DNA from: Steromphala cineraria
Taxonomy: Eukaryota > Mollusca > Gastropoda > Trochida > Trochidae
Direction of reading: 5' to 3'
DNA length: 64,000 nucleotides
NCBI GenBank assembly: GCA_916613615.1
Contig: OU744723.1
Coordinates: forward strand, 26,744,710-26,808,709
Shown: in pieces, positions 37,093 to 48,484 of the stretch
How the letters are laid out: each line of letters begins with the position of its first letter
Position numbering within the stretch: position 1 is the stretch's first letter
Translations under genes and position numbers: made by a program
The notes under the pieces: model-generated
The model's database searches: none
What the model was told of the DNA's origin: nothing
What the model saw: only the letters and a program-made list of their open reading frames with translations

Positions 37093-37363
37093 AACCTCAA
37101 ACATCTTCCTACGCAAAGCCTAATACGCTAGTTTCCGAACTGTCAGTGTTATGCCTTGCTGCCGACCCTTGAGTTTTCTGTGCTGATATCAGCCCCCTAC
37201 AGTCTATTTTAGCAACCTTCAGTTACTTTCTGATTTGACTATTTCTTTCTCTCATAGTTAGCTAGAGAGCCATCCCAGGAAATTCAAGGGTCGGCAGCAA
37301 GCCATAACACTGACAGTCCGCAATCTGGCGTTTTAGGCTTTGCGTAGGAAGATGAACCTCAAA
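37093..37363. mobile_element. Mutator-like MITE with a 9-bp target duplication
   Basis: Element 37102-37354 (253 bp). Arms of about 90 bp begin CATCTTCCTACGCAAAGCCT and contain CTGTCAGTGTTATG and GCTGCCGACCCTTGA. It is flanked on both sides by the identical 9-mer AACCTCAAA (37093-37101 and 37355-37363). Long TIRs plus a 9-bp duplication are characteristic of Mutator-like elements. It lies about 230 bp upstream of HDC exon b. Confidence 0.85.
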
Positions 37364-37779
37364 GTCATAGACAATAACTCTTGAAACTTTATAGGAACCA
37401 AAATTACGATATGCGTATCAATAAGCATACCTTAGGATGATTCAACTTTCAGAAAGATAAATAAATACGTTTACAAAAGGTTCGTCATTTCGTCAACTTT
37501 CTGACGTCATACCACTATCCGTCATCCCATGTTATCGAGGCATTGTGGTCTTGTACTATGGAATGCAGAATACGTATCATTATTACTCGCCCGTGTAAGA
37601 TATCGCAGTGTAATATTTATACGACAATATTAAACTAGTGTAATAGCACAATGCAAGGATGACGTCATAGAAGTGTGTTGTTGTGACGTCACAGTGTAAG
37701 CGCACCGTCACAATGGTTGCTGAGTCGCGAAAATGTTAGTTTCGGCGACTTATCGGCAAATATGTTTGATTTTTAGGGC

Positions 37780-37976
37780 AAGTAATAAACAGAATACTAA
37801 ACTTCCTTGCATTTAATACTTTTTTTATTAAACTCGTGAATTATTTGGTATCAAACTCGCTTTCGCTCGTTTTATACAAAATCATTAACTCGTTTAATAA
37901 AAATAGTATTAAATGGAAGATCGTTTAGTATCCTCTATTAACAACACAAATATGGTCATTACCCTATTGCTGCTTT
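37780..37976. mobile_element. Hairpin element with a CTCGCTTTCGCTCG centre
   Basis: Arms ATACTAAACTTCCTTGCATT TAATAC and the complement GTATTAAATGGAAGATCGTT TAGTAT. The centre is CTCGCTTTCGCTCGTTTTAT. A half copy (GAGAATACTAAACGACGTCC) occurs at 27799. Its right half is included in the tandem duplication that follows. Confidence 0.72.
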
Positions 37977-38509
37977 AATACAAGAAGATAAAACTCTCTT
38001 ATGAGCCGGTAAAGATTTCAATTACTATTTAACAAATTTTACGTGATACGTTATTTGAAATAAATTAAAAACAATCACGAAGTTTCAAATATAAATCCCT
38101 CGAAACCTCATTTTGGTTTATATCCTTAGACCAAATGTGCTTATGAACAAAGCGGTAAATGCCATTTGAATACCAACATTCTCGCTTTCGCTCGTTTTAT
38201 ACAAAATCATTAACTCGTTTAATAAAAATACTATTAAATGGAAGATCGTTTAGTATCCTCTATTACAACACAAATATGGTCATTACCCTATTGCTGCTTT
38301 AATACAAGAAGATAAAACTCTCTTATGAGCCGGTAAAGACTTCAATTACTATTTAACAAATTTTACGTGATACGTTATTTGAAATAAATTAAAAACAATC
38401 ACGAAGTTTCAAATATAAATCCCTCGAAACCTCATTTTGGTTTATATCCTTAGACCAAATTAAATGTGCTTATGAACAAAGCGGTAAATGCCATTTGAAT
38501 ACCAACATT
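37856..38509 (+). repeat. 325-bp tandem duplication
   Basis: Two adjacent direct copies, 37856-38180 and 38181-38509. They are nearly identical apart from single-base changes, a one-base/AAC difference near ATTAACAAC, and an insertion giving ACCAAATTAAATGTG in place of ACCAAATGTG. Each copy starts CTCGCTTTCGCTCG, the centre of the hairpin element, so the duplication breakpoint lies at the hairpin tip. Confidence 0.88.
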
Positions 38510-39482
38510 TCAAAACACGCAACGACTGGAAATAGTTTTAAGCATTCACAATGAATCACAACGCAAAAATCACCAAATGGTTCAGAAGATAACTTCAAAT
38601 AATCGGATAAGAGAATTTGGCATCAGTGTCAGATTACGATTAAATAGATCCCCTGAACTTTAGAAACAACATTTTAAGTCCCAAAAGGATTCGAAATAAA
38701 ATAAATGCTTCTTATCGAAATATGACCCTTGCCATTTTGCGAGCAGAATGAATCTAATCCTTAAAGTGGAATCTTTAGGATGGTGCCATGAACGTTTCTG
38801 AAACTCAGTTTAACTTGCATAACTTCAACCCTTTATCATAATGATTTTACGATTTTCTATTATAACTTCGTGGTCTCGATGCTTTATGCCTTCGTGTTCA
38901 TATTAATAATGTCCTCAATTGCTTTTTCCTCTAAACTTCGTAAATTATTGCTATCCATAGGGGCTTGGGTTCGCGGTTTTTATCAAAGAGCTTTATGAAA
39001 TTGCTTCATGGTCAATAATGATGACTTATTTAGAAATTTAGTTTATTAATTCAAGTGTATAGACATATATGAAGTTAAAAGATTGAATTTTATCTAAAAT
39101 ATCATTAATGACATGTTTGTACTTACACTCATCCGAATAAATATGGATAAAATGCTCTAGTAAGCCCATTTGAAGCAAGTTGATGAGGTTGTAAAATCCT
39201 GTTATTATTATTCATAATTAAATGACTTCATTCAGCGAAAATATAATAGAGAATAGACGTGTAACTGCTTACAACAGCTGAGCGCTAATTACAAATATAT
39301 ACCTCCTGAATGTTTTAACACACTTAAGTTTAAAGTCAGTTTTTATCCCCGTGGAAGATCCGACTGTGAACGGGAGGACATTGTACGTAAAGGATATTGA
39401 CCTCTCCCTAGGATTTGGTTGAAAATGTTAACATGAGGTTGAGAGGAAACCCGCGGGCTGGAGGCTATATCTTTCGCTAATG

Positions 39483-39669
39483 GTCAATCATTGGCCAGGC
39501 CAAAACATATTCCAATCTAGAATGGTCAATCATTGACCAAGCCAAAACATATTAGAATCTAGAATGTCAATCATTAGCCAGGCCAAAACATATTCGAATC
39601 TAGAATGGTCAATCATTGACCAGGCCAAAACACATTCGAATCTAGAATGTCAATCATTAGCCAGGCCAA
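39483..39669 (+). repeat. 42-bp tandem repeat, ~4.5 copies
   Basis: Unit GGTCAATCATTGGCCAGGCC AAAACATATTCGAATCTAGA AT, alternating 42 and 41 bp, with few changes. It lies in an HDC intron. Confidence 0.9.
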
Positions 39670-40155
39670 ATCTAAGCAAAAGATGTAGCCTTTGCGTTCA
39701 AAGTTTATAATCATTTCCAAACCTAACATGGCAATGAACTGGTAAGCATCTGCACCCCTGCAGGCATAACAAAAAATGTTTGCTCAAAATAAGCCAAACA
39801 TCTAAACCTAGTCCAAAACAGATCGCCAAAACAGAACAACTGTGCATCAATCAGCCACCAAGCCCAAGAACCCTCGTGACAAAAGTGACCAGAACACCAA
39901 ACAACCTATCACTTGACAAATGCCATTGAGCATGAAACAACGTTACTGTGAAACAATTATGTTGGAGACTGACCTACTTTTGAATTCATATTGCTTATAT
40001 TACATCCCCCAAATGTTGAGCACTTTACAATTTTGCAAAAGGCCAAACTTCATAAAACAATTTTGGTTTCTGTGATTAACTGATATATTTAGAATATTTA
40101 TATGGAATTTACAATATTAGTCATGACACAACGAAATGAACATCCAATGAGATGA

Positions 40156-40235
40156 AGCCTCGGTAGCTCAAGCGGCAAAAGCGCTGCTTGACAACATGGA
40201 GCCAACGGGTTCGAATCCCGCTCGAAACGACCATC
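40156..40235 (+). mobile_element. tRNA-like SINE head
   Basis: GCCTCGGTAGCTCAAGCGGC, a T arm ACGGGTTCGAATCCCGC and a trailing GACCA resemble a tRNA. Only about four of seven acceptor pairs and three of four D-stem pairs form, and there is no good anticodon stem. It is most likely the head of a SINE or a tRNA pseudogene, followed by an A-rich tail. Confidence 0.55.
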
Positions 40236-40431
40236 CTTATTTGATAAAAATTCACAAATAGAAATAAAAAATAAATATAAATTCAGAAGAATCTCCCAGG
40301 GATATTTTATAGAATGTCCAAGGGACAAGCGATTTGACATTGAAAGAAGGTTTACCCAACAAAATAATAACCTCCAAAATGACACAAATATGACACCTGA
40401 GGTGTAAATGTTGGTATATATAAGATATTGA

Positions 40432-40576
40432 AGGATCTCTCCCTCGGGCTTTCCGTCAAAGAATGCCCCTGCCCTTTGATATCGGCCGCGTGGTTGGGCC
40501 AAACCCTCCCCCTTGAGCGCTTCCTTGGACAGCGAGCATTCTTTGACAGAAAGCCCTCGCGAGAGTTCCTTCTCTC
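40432..40576. repeat. Inverted repeat around GGCTTTCCGTCAAAGAATGC
   Basis: GGCTTTCCGTCAAAGAATGC at 40447-40466 pairs with GCATTCTTTGACAGAAAGCC at 40536-40555. Weaker pairing extends outward. The GC-rich loop of ~70 bp is of unknown origin. Confidence 0.72.
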
Positions 40577-43238
40577 TTACATAACATTTTGACTCGTAGG
40601 ATACAAGGGTCTTTCTTAATGTAAATATGAAACAAGACAACATTAATCCCACTACCTGTTTCATTTATTCTGCAGAATACTTTCAATATTATTCATACGT
40701 ATGCAATGATATCTTGCTGATTCGTATCAGTTTTTTTAACTTAATGAAATATACTTCTTTTGTTTAGCTATGTTGAAATTCAGCATAAAATCTACTTTTT
40801 GGTCCTTAGATGTTAATGTTTTCCAACTTGGCTTTTCCAAATGAGAGCCTAATTCCTTGCCATATGCCTTGAATGTTCATTTAATATTATATTGCTATCT
40901 TCCAGAATCATAGTTCAACATTCCCACTGTTTTTGTCGGTTTATAAGCTAGATAAAACATGACTCATGGGCATTTTTGAAATGTATGCCCTCCTTCCTCG
41001 AGAATTGCTCGTAGGTGCCCGGACCGTGGCCATTTCCCACTGGCGTCGGGCATCATTTTCAATAATGCCCGCGGGTCATGGTTTATCCTACACTTCGTGG
41101 CGAGGGCAAAATGTCACCAGTTTAAATACAACGTGCAAAGGCCCTCCGAGCTTTTTAACTGCCATGCCATGTGCATTTTTTTCTTTAGATAGTGTTCTTG
41201 AATGATGCTTCTTATTATGACATTCCCGGATATAGTAAGGAGTTTTCCATACTCAAGAGAGGTTTTGCTCTAAACTATACAAGATCAATTTTTTAAAGGT
41301 CATTTATTATATTTACTCTTTTATCAAGCATTTAAGGACCCCAATTAAACTCAAAATACTAAAAGACATATACTAAATCCAAAAGAAAGAGATATTTATT
41401 AGGTTATACTACTGTTCGGAAATGTAAAGCATAATATGTAAACGCATGAAGAAGATTAAAGATAAAGAGTGACATAAAACCGTTTTTAAGCTACAATGAA
41501 GACAATTCTGGCATTAGCCACTAAAGGCAAGGGTCAAATTAAGAAAATGTTTTCTGATGTCTGAAATATGATACAAATAGAATTCTATTTTTTCTGATAA
41601 TTTTAAACAGGGTCAGGGTACCTTTTCAACTGAGCCAGATCTAAGAACAAAAATTGTATTTCGATATGAAATATTGGAGATATTGTACTTTTAGCCTTCT
41701 GTGGCATAAACCAATGCCGAAAGTGTTCCACTAGTTTTACGAGTTTTATCATTATGAATGTAATACGAACCTGTGTTTTACTTCTTGTCGCAAATGTGTA
41801 ACTTTTGCCAGAATAATTGTGGAATAGTTCGTAAAGGAGTACTAAAGTAATATAGCAAAGACCTGTTTAGCACTTATATAGAAGAAGAAAATAATGTAAA
41901 TTAATTGAATCATTCAAGCAAAGCTATCGATTACATAAATAGACATTTTGCCCATGAGTGATTTATAAATTGACATTTTATAGAGATATTCTTGTGATGT
42001 TATGAAATTAACATTATGACTGTTGTTACTGTAACAATGCCCTTGAATGTCATTTAATTTCAATAACGATATTTAAAATTCCCTTACACCTAATATTTCG
42101 GGTAAAGGGTATAAATTCGTGTCTAAGATCTTTAATATATACATTCTGATAAAACTATTCTTAGTGTGTTAATATTGATTATATTATGCAATAACTTAAT
42201 TGATTGGCATGTATCCATGCCTGATATAATGATATTACAATTTAAAGAGGTTTCAAAATTAACAATTATTCTAACTTCAAGAATTACATAAATGATATAT
42301 TGGTATGGTCACGTGATAAGTCTATTTGACAGAGTTCCTTATTAGCAGCAAATCCCCATCGTAAGTCCTGCTGATACCTGGCTCTTGAATGGCGAGCTTG
42401 GTAGTCTCGTCAAGTCTCGCCAAGTATCGTCGAGTCTCGTTCGAGTCACTAAGCGACATAAATCGGGATTTGCTTGTCAGAAATGTATTATAACGACCGG
42501 TACGACACAAGAGGTCTGGAAAAGTAATCTCGTTTCAAAACAATACATCCTTTCGGTCTCTCAAGGCGACAGACACCGGGTTGCAAGCCAAATTAAAAAA
42601 GTATTTTTCTCTCAAGAATAATGTTCTGTCTTGCTAGGTAAGCCCTTATCGGTTACTATGGTACAACAAACATACTTTGTCTAGCATACCTTAGGACGTA
42701 TGATAGCCGAGGTAACAACGTCATAATTCTATATACCAAGACAGACGAGTGAATGTTATTGATGAGTTGAATATGTGAAGCGAAAGTTCAATTACAAATT
42801 GATTTTTAAATGACTAGATACACCAATACTGATAGTCCTGAAGTAGCTTAAAGCGATATATGCTTTCCTTAATATCATAAATATAATATGATTTGAAATA
42901 TAGTGGATTTATGAACTGGCAATCTCTCAATCTCTGAAAGTCTATTACACCAATACATATCGCCCTGTAAAGTTTTTTAAGCATTCCTTTGGAGGATCTT
43001 TTATGAAATAATATATAATATCATTTGAAATAAGGTTGATTTATCTCTGAATATTTGAAAGTCTATTATCTTGTGGATAAAAAATTACATTTGTGACGTC
43101 TATCGTTTATAAGTAATGGAGCGTTGCAGTTTTATCCATTTTCATAATTTCAAGGATTTTAAGGATGTTTAAACTTAGGTGTAATTTAAAGCAGGTGTGA
43201 TCCTCGTAACTCTCCATTTCTTGAAAATAATAGGCCCC
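40577..43238 (-). other. HDC first visible intron, 3' part, unassigned
   Basis: AT-rich. It includes a GC-richer patch at 40975-41110 with repeated TGCCC/GGGCAT words, and a small inverted repeat AGCAAATCCC ... GGGATTTGCT at 42348-42475. No gene seen. 38510-39482 and 44159-44873 are likewise unassigned. Confidence 0.6.
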
Positions 43239-43602
43239 TTAAAGGGGCAGTAGCACGTTTTTCGGTGGAATATAAGGTGATGTCAGGAAAATGAAAATTA
43301 ATGGTTCCAATTGAAAGACAATGTATTCAAACTAAATTGAGCAGTAATAATTCAGATATATAATGTAAAGTTTAGCCATGCAATTCCTTTATCTTACACA
43401 AAATGAATTAAAGGTGTTCACATAAAATGGCCGCCAAAGGATTTTAGGTGAATCTTCATACTTTGTTCTCTGACTATGGAAGAATGGCTTGTGTAATAAG
43501 ATTTTTGACACTAGCAAAATAATACATTTATCATTAACATTCAATTATCGGTGAAAAATTTTAAATATAAAATTATCAAAAAACGTGCTACTGCCCCTTT
43601 AA
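43239..43602 (+). mobile_element. TTAA-A MITE
   Basis: Complete copy, TTAA-AGGGGCAGTAGCACGTTTTT to AACGTGCTACTGCCCCT-TTAA. It lies in the HDC intron between exons b and a. Confidence 0.9.
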
Positions 43603-43842
43603 GGCCTCGGTTGTTTATTTTCAAGGGAAGGAGAGTAACTCGTACATTACCCTACTTAGAGAGAGAGATCACAGGATATCATTGAACATTAAAGGGAATC
43701 AACAACCTAGCTTGTGAAACCTAATTGACCATCGTTAATGAGAGCGTCCAGACGGGTAAGGGGTTACAGGACACAAATTTGGTACTGGCTGTCAGCTGTA
43801 AGCGGTTGGTAACCAAACCAAACGATTTCGTCCCTATCGAGC

Positions 43843-43917
43843 ATTTACGACTCTTTCGGGGCCCTGCTAATAAAACTCTGAAAGTTAAAAATTCGGGTTG
43901 CAGACCCCCTTTAAGTT
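43843..43917. mobile_element. Fragment of the AAAGGGGGTCTC palindromic family
   Basis: CTTTCGGGGCCCTGCTAATA, then AAACTCTGAAAGTTAAAAAT and GCAGACCCCCTTTAA. It matches one half of the 19039-19271 element with many changes and ends at TTAA. Confidence 0.65.
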
Positions 43918-43929
43918 AAGGTGATATGG

Positions 43930-44158
43930 GGTATTTCACTTATATCGCGGCTGCTAGTTTTATTACAGGGAGAAAGCCCACAATACCAATGTGGCTATGC
44001 ATAGCGGTGAAACCTGCGAACATCGGCTGGAATTAGCAACCATGGGTGGTACTGCGCTGAAATTCAGTGTAGCATTGCAGCCAAACCTTACTGCGTGTAC
44101 TGACGGGATTCGAACAACGGACCTTCTGATCCAAACTACTGCGCTATTCCGCCCCCAT
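43930..44158 (-). mobile_element. tRNA-derived SINE
   Basis: On the minus strand it starts GGGGGCGGAATAGCGCAGTA (A box) and has GTTCGAATCCCG (B box) about 40 bp on. A body follows, ending near CGCGATATAAGTGAAATACC, which resembles the central/tail motif of some molluscan SINEs. No 3' A-tail is obvious because a hairpin-element fragment follows. Confidence 0.62.
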
Positions 44159-44919
44159 TGAACACTAAACTATCAACACGAGGTTATATTCCTCTGGTGG
44201 TACCAATCACTTTTATGTATTATCCAGCCGAGCCACAAATAGTTCATATGCTTTTATTGTCTCCTGCATTGGGACTATTATCTCCCTACCATTATTTATT
44301 AGGAACTTGACATACTCAGCAAATGGCTAAATACACTGCTCGAAGACATCTGTATTCAGCCACAATTGAATATTTTCAAATTCTTAAGATGATAAGCTTT
44401 TTATTATCAATTGACATTTTAGTGAAAATGGCTGATTGGCCTATATAGATATTTTATAACTAGCTTATATACAAACAAACAATTTTAGATAATTTTGTTT
44501 CCTTGACATTAACAAACCAGTCAAATAAATATTTGTCAAGTTTTAAATTGAAAAACATTGACACGTTTGATGTTTGTATAATAACTTGTTTATTAAGTTC
44601 TTGGAAAAGTTGGTTCAAAAATATAATATTGGAAGAGATTATAACTTTATGTATAAGATGGTTCAATGCATATGTGGCTTAGGTCAAGCCATTAGTTTCA
44701 ATTAATGAATATCGGGTAAAGCCTCATATGCGAATAAAGAGGTTTCAGATTAACTTTAACCATTTGTAATTGCACAAGTAGTCTAAAATAAACAGTAGCC
44801 TAAGTTTTGCAGATTTGATAAGTAATAACTAGTGTTAGAATATCTGTCAAGCAGTTATCTAAATCTGATTTATATAATAGTACGTTTTTGATTAAACGTC
44901 ATTATTTTTACTTACCGTA

Positions 44920-45077
44920 GACAAGTGACCTTAGCCTTGTTAGCCATATAACATGTAATCGACTCATTCCCACAGAAGTAATGAAAACATCATTACGCAG
45001 ATCAATCAGAGTTACCCGCCCGTCACTAGTCCACTGTGTGGCGTGACCTGTCATCCAATTAGAATCATTCACATTAC
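44920..45077 (+). repeat. DIRS inverted terminal repeat (3' end of the element)
   Basis: These 158 bp are an exact reverse complement, by eye, of 51114-51271. The outer tip (44879-44919) differs from the other end and is instead matched by the internal complementary region. Confidence 0.93.
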
Positions 45078-45135
45078 CTAGGAGTCCCAATTAACGACGG
45101 ATGCGTAAGAGGGGAGGCGGGACGGGTATGACGAC

Positions 45136-45225
45136 GGTCACTTGTCTACGGTAAGTAAAAATAATGACGTTTAATCAAAAACGTACTATTATTTAGTTAC
45201 TAACCTCCGACAAGTGACCTTAGCC
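45136..45225. repeat. DIRS internal complementary region (90 bp)
   Basis: 45136-45187 is the reverse complement of the left tip (44879-44930). 45188-45225 is the reverse complement of the right tip (51255-51292). The two tips are thus joined head to tail inside the element. In DIRS elements this region is thought to template closure of the circular replication product. Its size is similar to that of Dictyostelium DIRS-1. Confidence 0.9.
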
Positions 45226-45402
45226 TGATACCACTGTAGGAGGCGGGTAGAATTCGTCGCATAGCGGTAACTCTCAAGATTGCTCTGATGATCGGCGACC
45301 TAGCGAGCGGCCGTTCTAATGAGGATTAATTGTCTGACCTCTCGCGGTCGACGATCCCTAATTAAAACACCACAAAACCACTATAACCATTCAACAAGCA
45401 AG

Positions 45403-45433
45403 TTTATTAAATGGGTTGAGAGCCCCTCTCAAC
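45403..45433 (-). terminator. DIRS 3' hairpin and poly(A) signal
   Basis: On the minus strand, 14 nt after the recombinase stop, GTTGAGAG / CTCTCAAC form an 8-bp stem with a 3-nt loop (45433-45415). AATAAA follows at 45408-45403. The hexamer is a plausible RNA 3' end signal; the hairpin may be coincidental. Confidence 0.45.
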
Positions 45434-45446
45434 TCGTGAGGCCCCG

Positions 45447-46541
45447 TTAGCGTGGATGGTTGCGCCCCCTGCCAGGGGGGGCCCCCGTGGTTCGCTGCTG
45501 GGCAAAGACCTGCGCCCCCAGACGGGCTACGCCCTCCAGGTCCTCCGTGGAGACATCGCGCAGGTAATGGTTGGCGAACACCAAGCCCGACTTCCAGAAA
45601 CAGCCGGCCATGATGTCCGCCACTGACAAGTTGCTGTGCAGTGCCATAGTCGCCGATATGGCCCTGATCTCATGCGGGTTGGTCCGCGCCGGCGCCGGCA
45701 GTCCAGCCGCCTTGTAGGCGTCCACTACTGCCGACCTGAGATAAACTCCCAGCTGCCTCTTGTCCAACTCCTTTGAGCTTGTCTGGGAGTGAGGCAAGAA
45801 GAGCCTGCGCCTCCCCTGTCTCAGCGTGCGCGTCTTTTCCACGTAGATGCGCAGAGCGCGTACCGGACAGAGGAGGCGTTCCTGTTCGTCCGTGGGCTCG
45901 ATAGCCGAGGAGATTGACGGCAGTGTGAACGTCCGTCCACGCTCGTCAGCGCCCTGGTTCTTACACAAGAACTCCGGTGCTAGACCCAAAGTCGCTGACC
46001 CTCCATCTCTCACCTCAAACCTGAGCAAATCAGCTTGCAGCGCGTGCAACTCTGATATTCTGGCCGCTGACCCCATTGCCACTAAGAAGCAAGTCTTAAT
46101 GGTGAGACGCAGCAGCGTCGTGTCCGTCAGCGGCTCATAGTGCTCAGACTTGAGGTGATTCAAAACTATCGCCAGATCCCACTCTGGCGGTCTCAGTTTG
46201 TGGCGGCCATCCACGTTCCTGTACGTCCTAATGAGCTCCTTAAGGACCGAGGTGTTCAAGTCGGGGTCCTTTTTGCGAAGGACGGACAAAATGGCCGCGA
46301 GGTTCGTGTTGATGGAGGAAGCCTTAAGCTTCCTCACTGTGCGTAGGTGGACCAGGTAATCCGCGACCTGGGGCACCGTTACCGACCGCACATCGAACCC
46401 CTTCCCTTCGCAAAAGGTCATGAAAGCAGCCCATTGGAAATCGTACAGCTTGCGCGTGGATGACCGCTGTGAGGTCGCCACTGCGCTGGCTACCGCTTCC
46501 GAGAACCCTGCGCTCCTCATTCCGTCTTGGAGACAACCCAT
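45447..46541 (-). CDS. DIRS tyrosine recombinase
   Basis: The product has 364 residues starting at the Met at 46541 (MGCLQDGMRSAGF); the open frame extends further upstream but only as a shadow of RT. The N-terminal core-binding part holds SSTRKLYDFQWAAFMTFCEG. The catalytic residues of the tyrosine recombinase family are visible: Arg161 in ARISELHAL, His290 and Arg293 in NPHEIRAIS, Trp316 in GCFWKSG, and the nucleophile Tyr326 in FANHYLRDV. By family it inserts the circular cDNA without target duplication, in place of an integrase. Confidence 0.94.
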   Translation of the reverse strand: MGCLQDGMRSAGFSEAVASAVATSQRSSTRKLYDFQWAAFMTFCEGKGFDVRSVTVPQVADYLVHLRTVRKLKASSINTNLAAILSVLRKKDPDLNTSVLKELIRTYRNVDGRHKLRPPEWDLAIVLNHLKSEHYEPLTDTTLLRLTIKTCFLVAMGSAARISELHALQADLLRFEVRDGGSATLGLAPEFLCKNQGADERGRTFTLPSISSAIEPTDEQERLLCPVRALRIYVEKTRTLRQGRRRLFLPHSQTSSKELDKRQLGVYLRSAVVDAYKAAGLPAPARTNPHEIRAISATMALHSNLSVADIMAGCFWKSGLVFANHYLRDVSTEDLEGVARLGAQVFAQQRTTGAPPGRGRNHPR

Positions 46542-48484
46542 ACGTGCAGATGTAGAACCTGAGGGTTCTCGTGCACCCGTCTGCTTGGGTTGCTCCTGAG
46601 AAGGTCCCACCTGGATGGCAGGGGAACCGGCTCCTGAGCGCAGAGTCTCCGGAGGGGGACATACCACGGCCTTGCCGGCCAGTTCGGTGCGACCAGGAGC
46701 AGACGCAGGCGTCTCGTCTCCTGGACTTTTGCCACCACTTGAGTCAGAATGGCGGGGGGGGGAAAAGCGTAAGCGTCCATCCCCTCCCATCCTAACGCGA
46801 GCGCGTCTAATCCCCATGCCAGAGGGTCTGGCACTGGGGATACGTATACCGGCAGCTGGTGATTGAGCCGTGTCGCGAAGAGGTCGACATGCGGCCTGCC
46901 GAACTGGAGACAGATCGCCTCGAACACTCGAGGGTGCAACATCCACTCCGTGGAGGGAGGTTTGTCCGGGCGAGAAAGAGCGTCCGCAAGGACGTTCTTT
47001 GCTCCCGGGATGTGCACCGCTCTTATTGAGATGTTGAGTTCGTCTACCAGTCGAAACAGCTCCATCACCAGCTGTAACAACGATCCCGCCTTGGTCGATC
47101 CTTGCTTGTTGATCGACCAGGCTGCCGTCGAACTGTCTGTGTGGACACACAGCACCTGGTTCTCTAGACGATCCGACCAGTGATCGATCGCCAGACGTAT
47201 AGCATTCAACTCCAGGAAGTTGATGTGAAGCTCGGCTTGCGCCGGCGACCACACGCCCGCCGCCTGGTCGGTCCCCAGGTGCGCGCCCCACCCCTGGGTA
47301 GAGGCGTCCACATACAACTGGCTCCCGGCGGGGGGTTGCCGGAGGGGAACCCCCGCCAAGACGTTGCTCTCGTCCTGCCACCATCGTAGGTGGTGAATGA
47401 GGTCCTGCGGCATCCTGATGTGATGGCCGCAAGATACCTCCCGAACGTGCCCGTTCAGTACTATTTGGAGGGGCCGGAGGTGAAGCCTCCCCCTCCTCGT
47501 GAAGTCTTGAGCTGAGGTCAAGAATCCTAGCAGACGTTGCCACCGTCGGAGCGAGAGAGGCCCGCGACACGCGTCCGCTAGGAGTTCCCTGTAACGGCCC
47601 ATCCGTTCCTCCGTGACAAAGGCCTTGTCCTGCGTCGTGTCCAGACGGACGCCTAGGAAGACGAGCGACGTCGTCGGTACTAGGTCCGACTTGTCCAGAT
47701 TGACAAGCCAACCCAGGCGTCTGAACAGAGCGATCACAAAGTCCCTTTGTTCGGTCAGAACTGACGGGGAGCAGTGGCTCCCGAACCCGTCGTCCAGGTA
47801 CATCGCGAACTGGATGTCGTGCCTGTGAAGGAACTGGACGATGGGTTGGGTCACCCGGGTGAACAACCAAGGGGCTGTCGCAATCCCGAAGGGCAACACC
47901 TTCCACTGGAAGTGACGACCCGCCAGGACGAATCGAAGGTACTTGCAATCCGCGGGGCAGATTGGGATATGCAGGTACGCGTCCTGGAGGTCCAGCGACA
48001 CCATGCGGCTGTATGGTTGTAGCAACCGCATGATAGACCGCACGGTCAAGAGCCGAAAATATGGCGGCCGCTCGAGGTAGGAGCGGTTGAACTGTTTCAA
48101 GTCGTGAATCAGCCGCCATTTTTTCGGGTCCTTTTTCGGTCTCACGAATACTGGAGAGTAGAACCCCGGTGTCAGACCTTGGAGCGGAAGCTCGCTCACC
48201 GCCTCCTTGGTGATTAGGATCTCCACTTGTTCCAGTGTGCGCGCGAGCCGTTCCGGCTCTAGCGGACGTTCCACTGGCGAACAAGTCAAAGGGGGGCGGG
48301 TGTGCACGGGTATACGAAACCCACGCTCCAGTGTCTGACAGACGTACTCGTCCAGGCCCAACTGCCTCCAGTTGGCCACAAACGTTGAGAGACGGCCTCC
48401 AACGGCCCCGTCTCGAACCTCTACCGCTGCCGGCGGCAGGAGAGGAGGCGCCCAGGAGTCACCTCTTCTTGTGGGTTCCTCCAT
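46517..48484 (-). CDS. pol: DIRS reverse transcriptase / RNase H polyprotein
   Basis: The product has 655 residues from the Met at 48484 (MEEPTRRGDSW), chosen because it overlaps gag by only 26 nt; the frame is open to 48631. Reverse transcriptase: VRPKKDPKKWRLIHDLKQFN, first Asp in VSLDLQDAYLH (about D165), LPFGIATAPWLF, and the catalytic YLDD at about 229-232. RNase H: YVDAS (D393), LELNAI (E425), HTDSS (D450) and LADALSR (D501). The C-terminal region HVDLFATRLN to APNWPARPWY matches the domain that follows RNase H in DIRS elements, sometimes compared to Dam-like methyltransferases. No protease or DDE integrase is present. The end overlaps the recombinase start by 25 nt. Confidence 0.93.
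   Translation of the reverse strand: MEEPTRRGDSWAPPLLPPAAVEVRDGAVGGRLSTFVANWRQLGLDEYVCQTLERGFRIPVHTRPPLTCSPVERPLEPERLARTLEQVEILITKEAVSELPLQGLTPGFYSPVFVRPKKDPKKWRLIHDLKQFNRSYLERPPYFRLLTVRSIMRLLQPYSRMVSLDLQDAYLHIPICPADCKYLRFVLAGRHFQWKVLPFGIATAPWLFTRVTQPIVQFLHRHDIQFAMYLDDGFGSHCSPSVLTEQRDFVIALFRRLGWLVNLDKSDLVPTTSLVFLGVRLDTTQDKAFVTEERMGRYRELLADACRGPLSLRRWQRLLGFLTSAQDFTRRGRLHLRPLQIVLNGHVREVSCGHHIRMPQDLIHHLRWWQDESNVLAGVPLRQPPAGSQLYVDASTQGWGAHLGTDQAAGVWSPAQAELHINFLELNAIRLAIDHWSDRLENQVLCVHTDSSTAAWSINKQGSTKAGSLLQLVMELFRLVDELNISIRAVHIPGAKNVLADALSRPDKPPSTEWMLHPRVFEAICLQFGRPHVDLFATRLNHQLPVYVSPVPDPLAWGLDALALGWEGMDAYAFPPPAILTQVVAKVQETRRLRLLLVAPNWPARPWYVPLRRLCAQEPVPLPSRWDLLRSNPSRRVHENPQVLHLHVWVVSKTE

Noticed and set aside
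40156..40235. Functional tRNA-Val gene
   Set aside because: Acceptor, D and anticodon stems are too broken, although the T arm and ACCA are good.
44908..45090. 60-codon frame and its twin at 51110-51280
   Set aside because: Both lie in the DIRS inverted terminal repeats. Their identity comes from repeat identity, not from a protein.
44874..45235. An independent 320-bp MITE next to the DIRS element
   Set aside because: At first 44879-45187 looked like a separate element with 52-bp inverted ends. It is fully explained as the DIRS terminal repeat plus internal complementary region.
46542..48284. N-terminal 580 codons of the long frame that ends with the recombinase
   Set aside because: This part overlaps RT in another frame, is low-complexity, and lacks any recombinase motif. 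The Met at 46541 fits the family.
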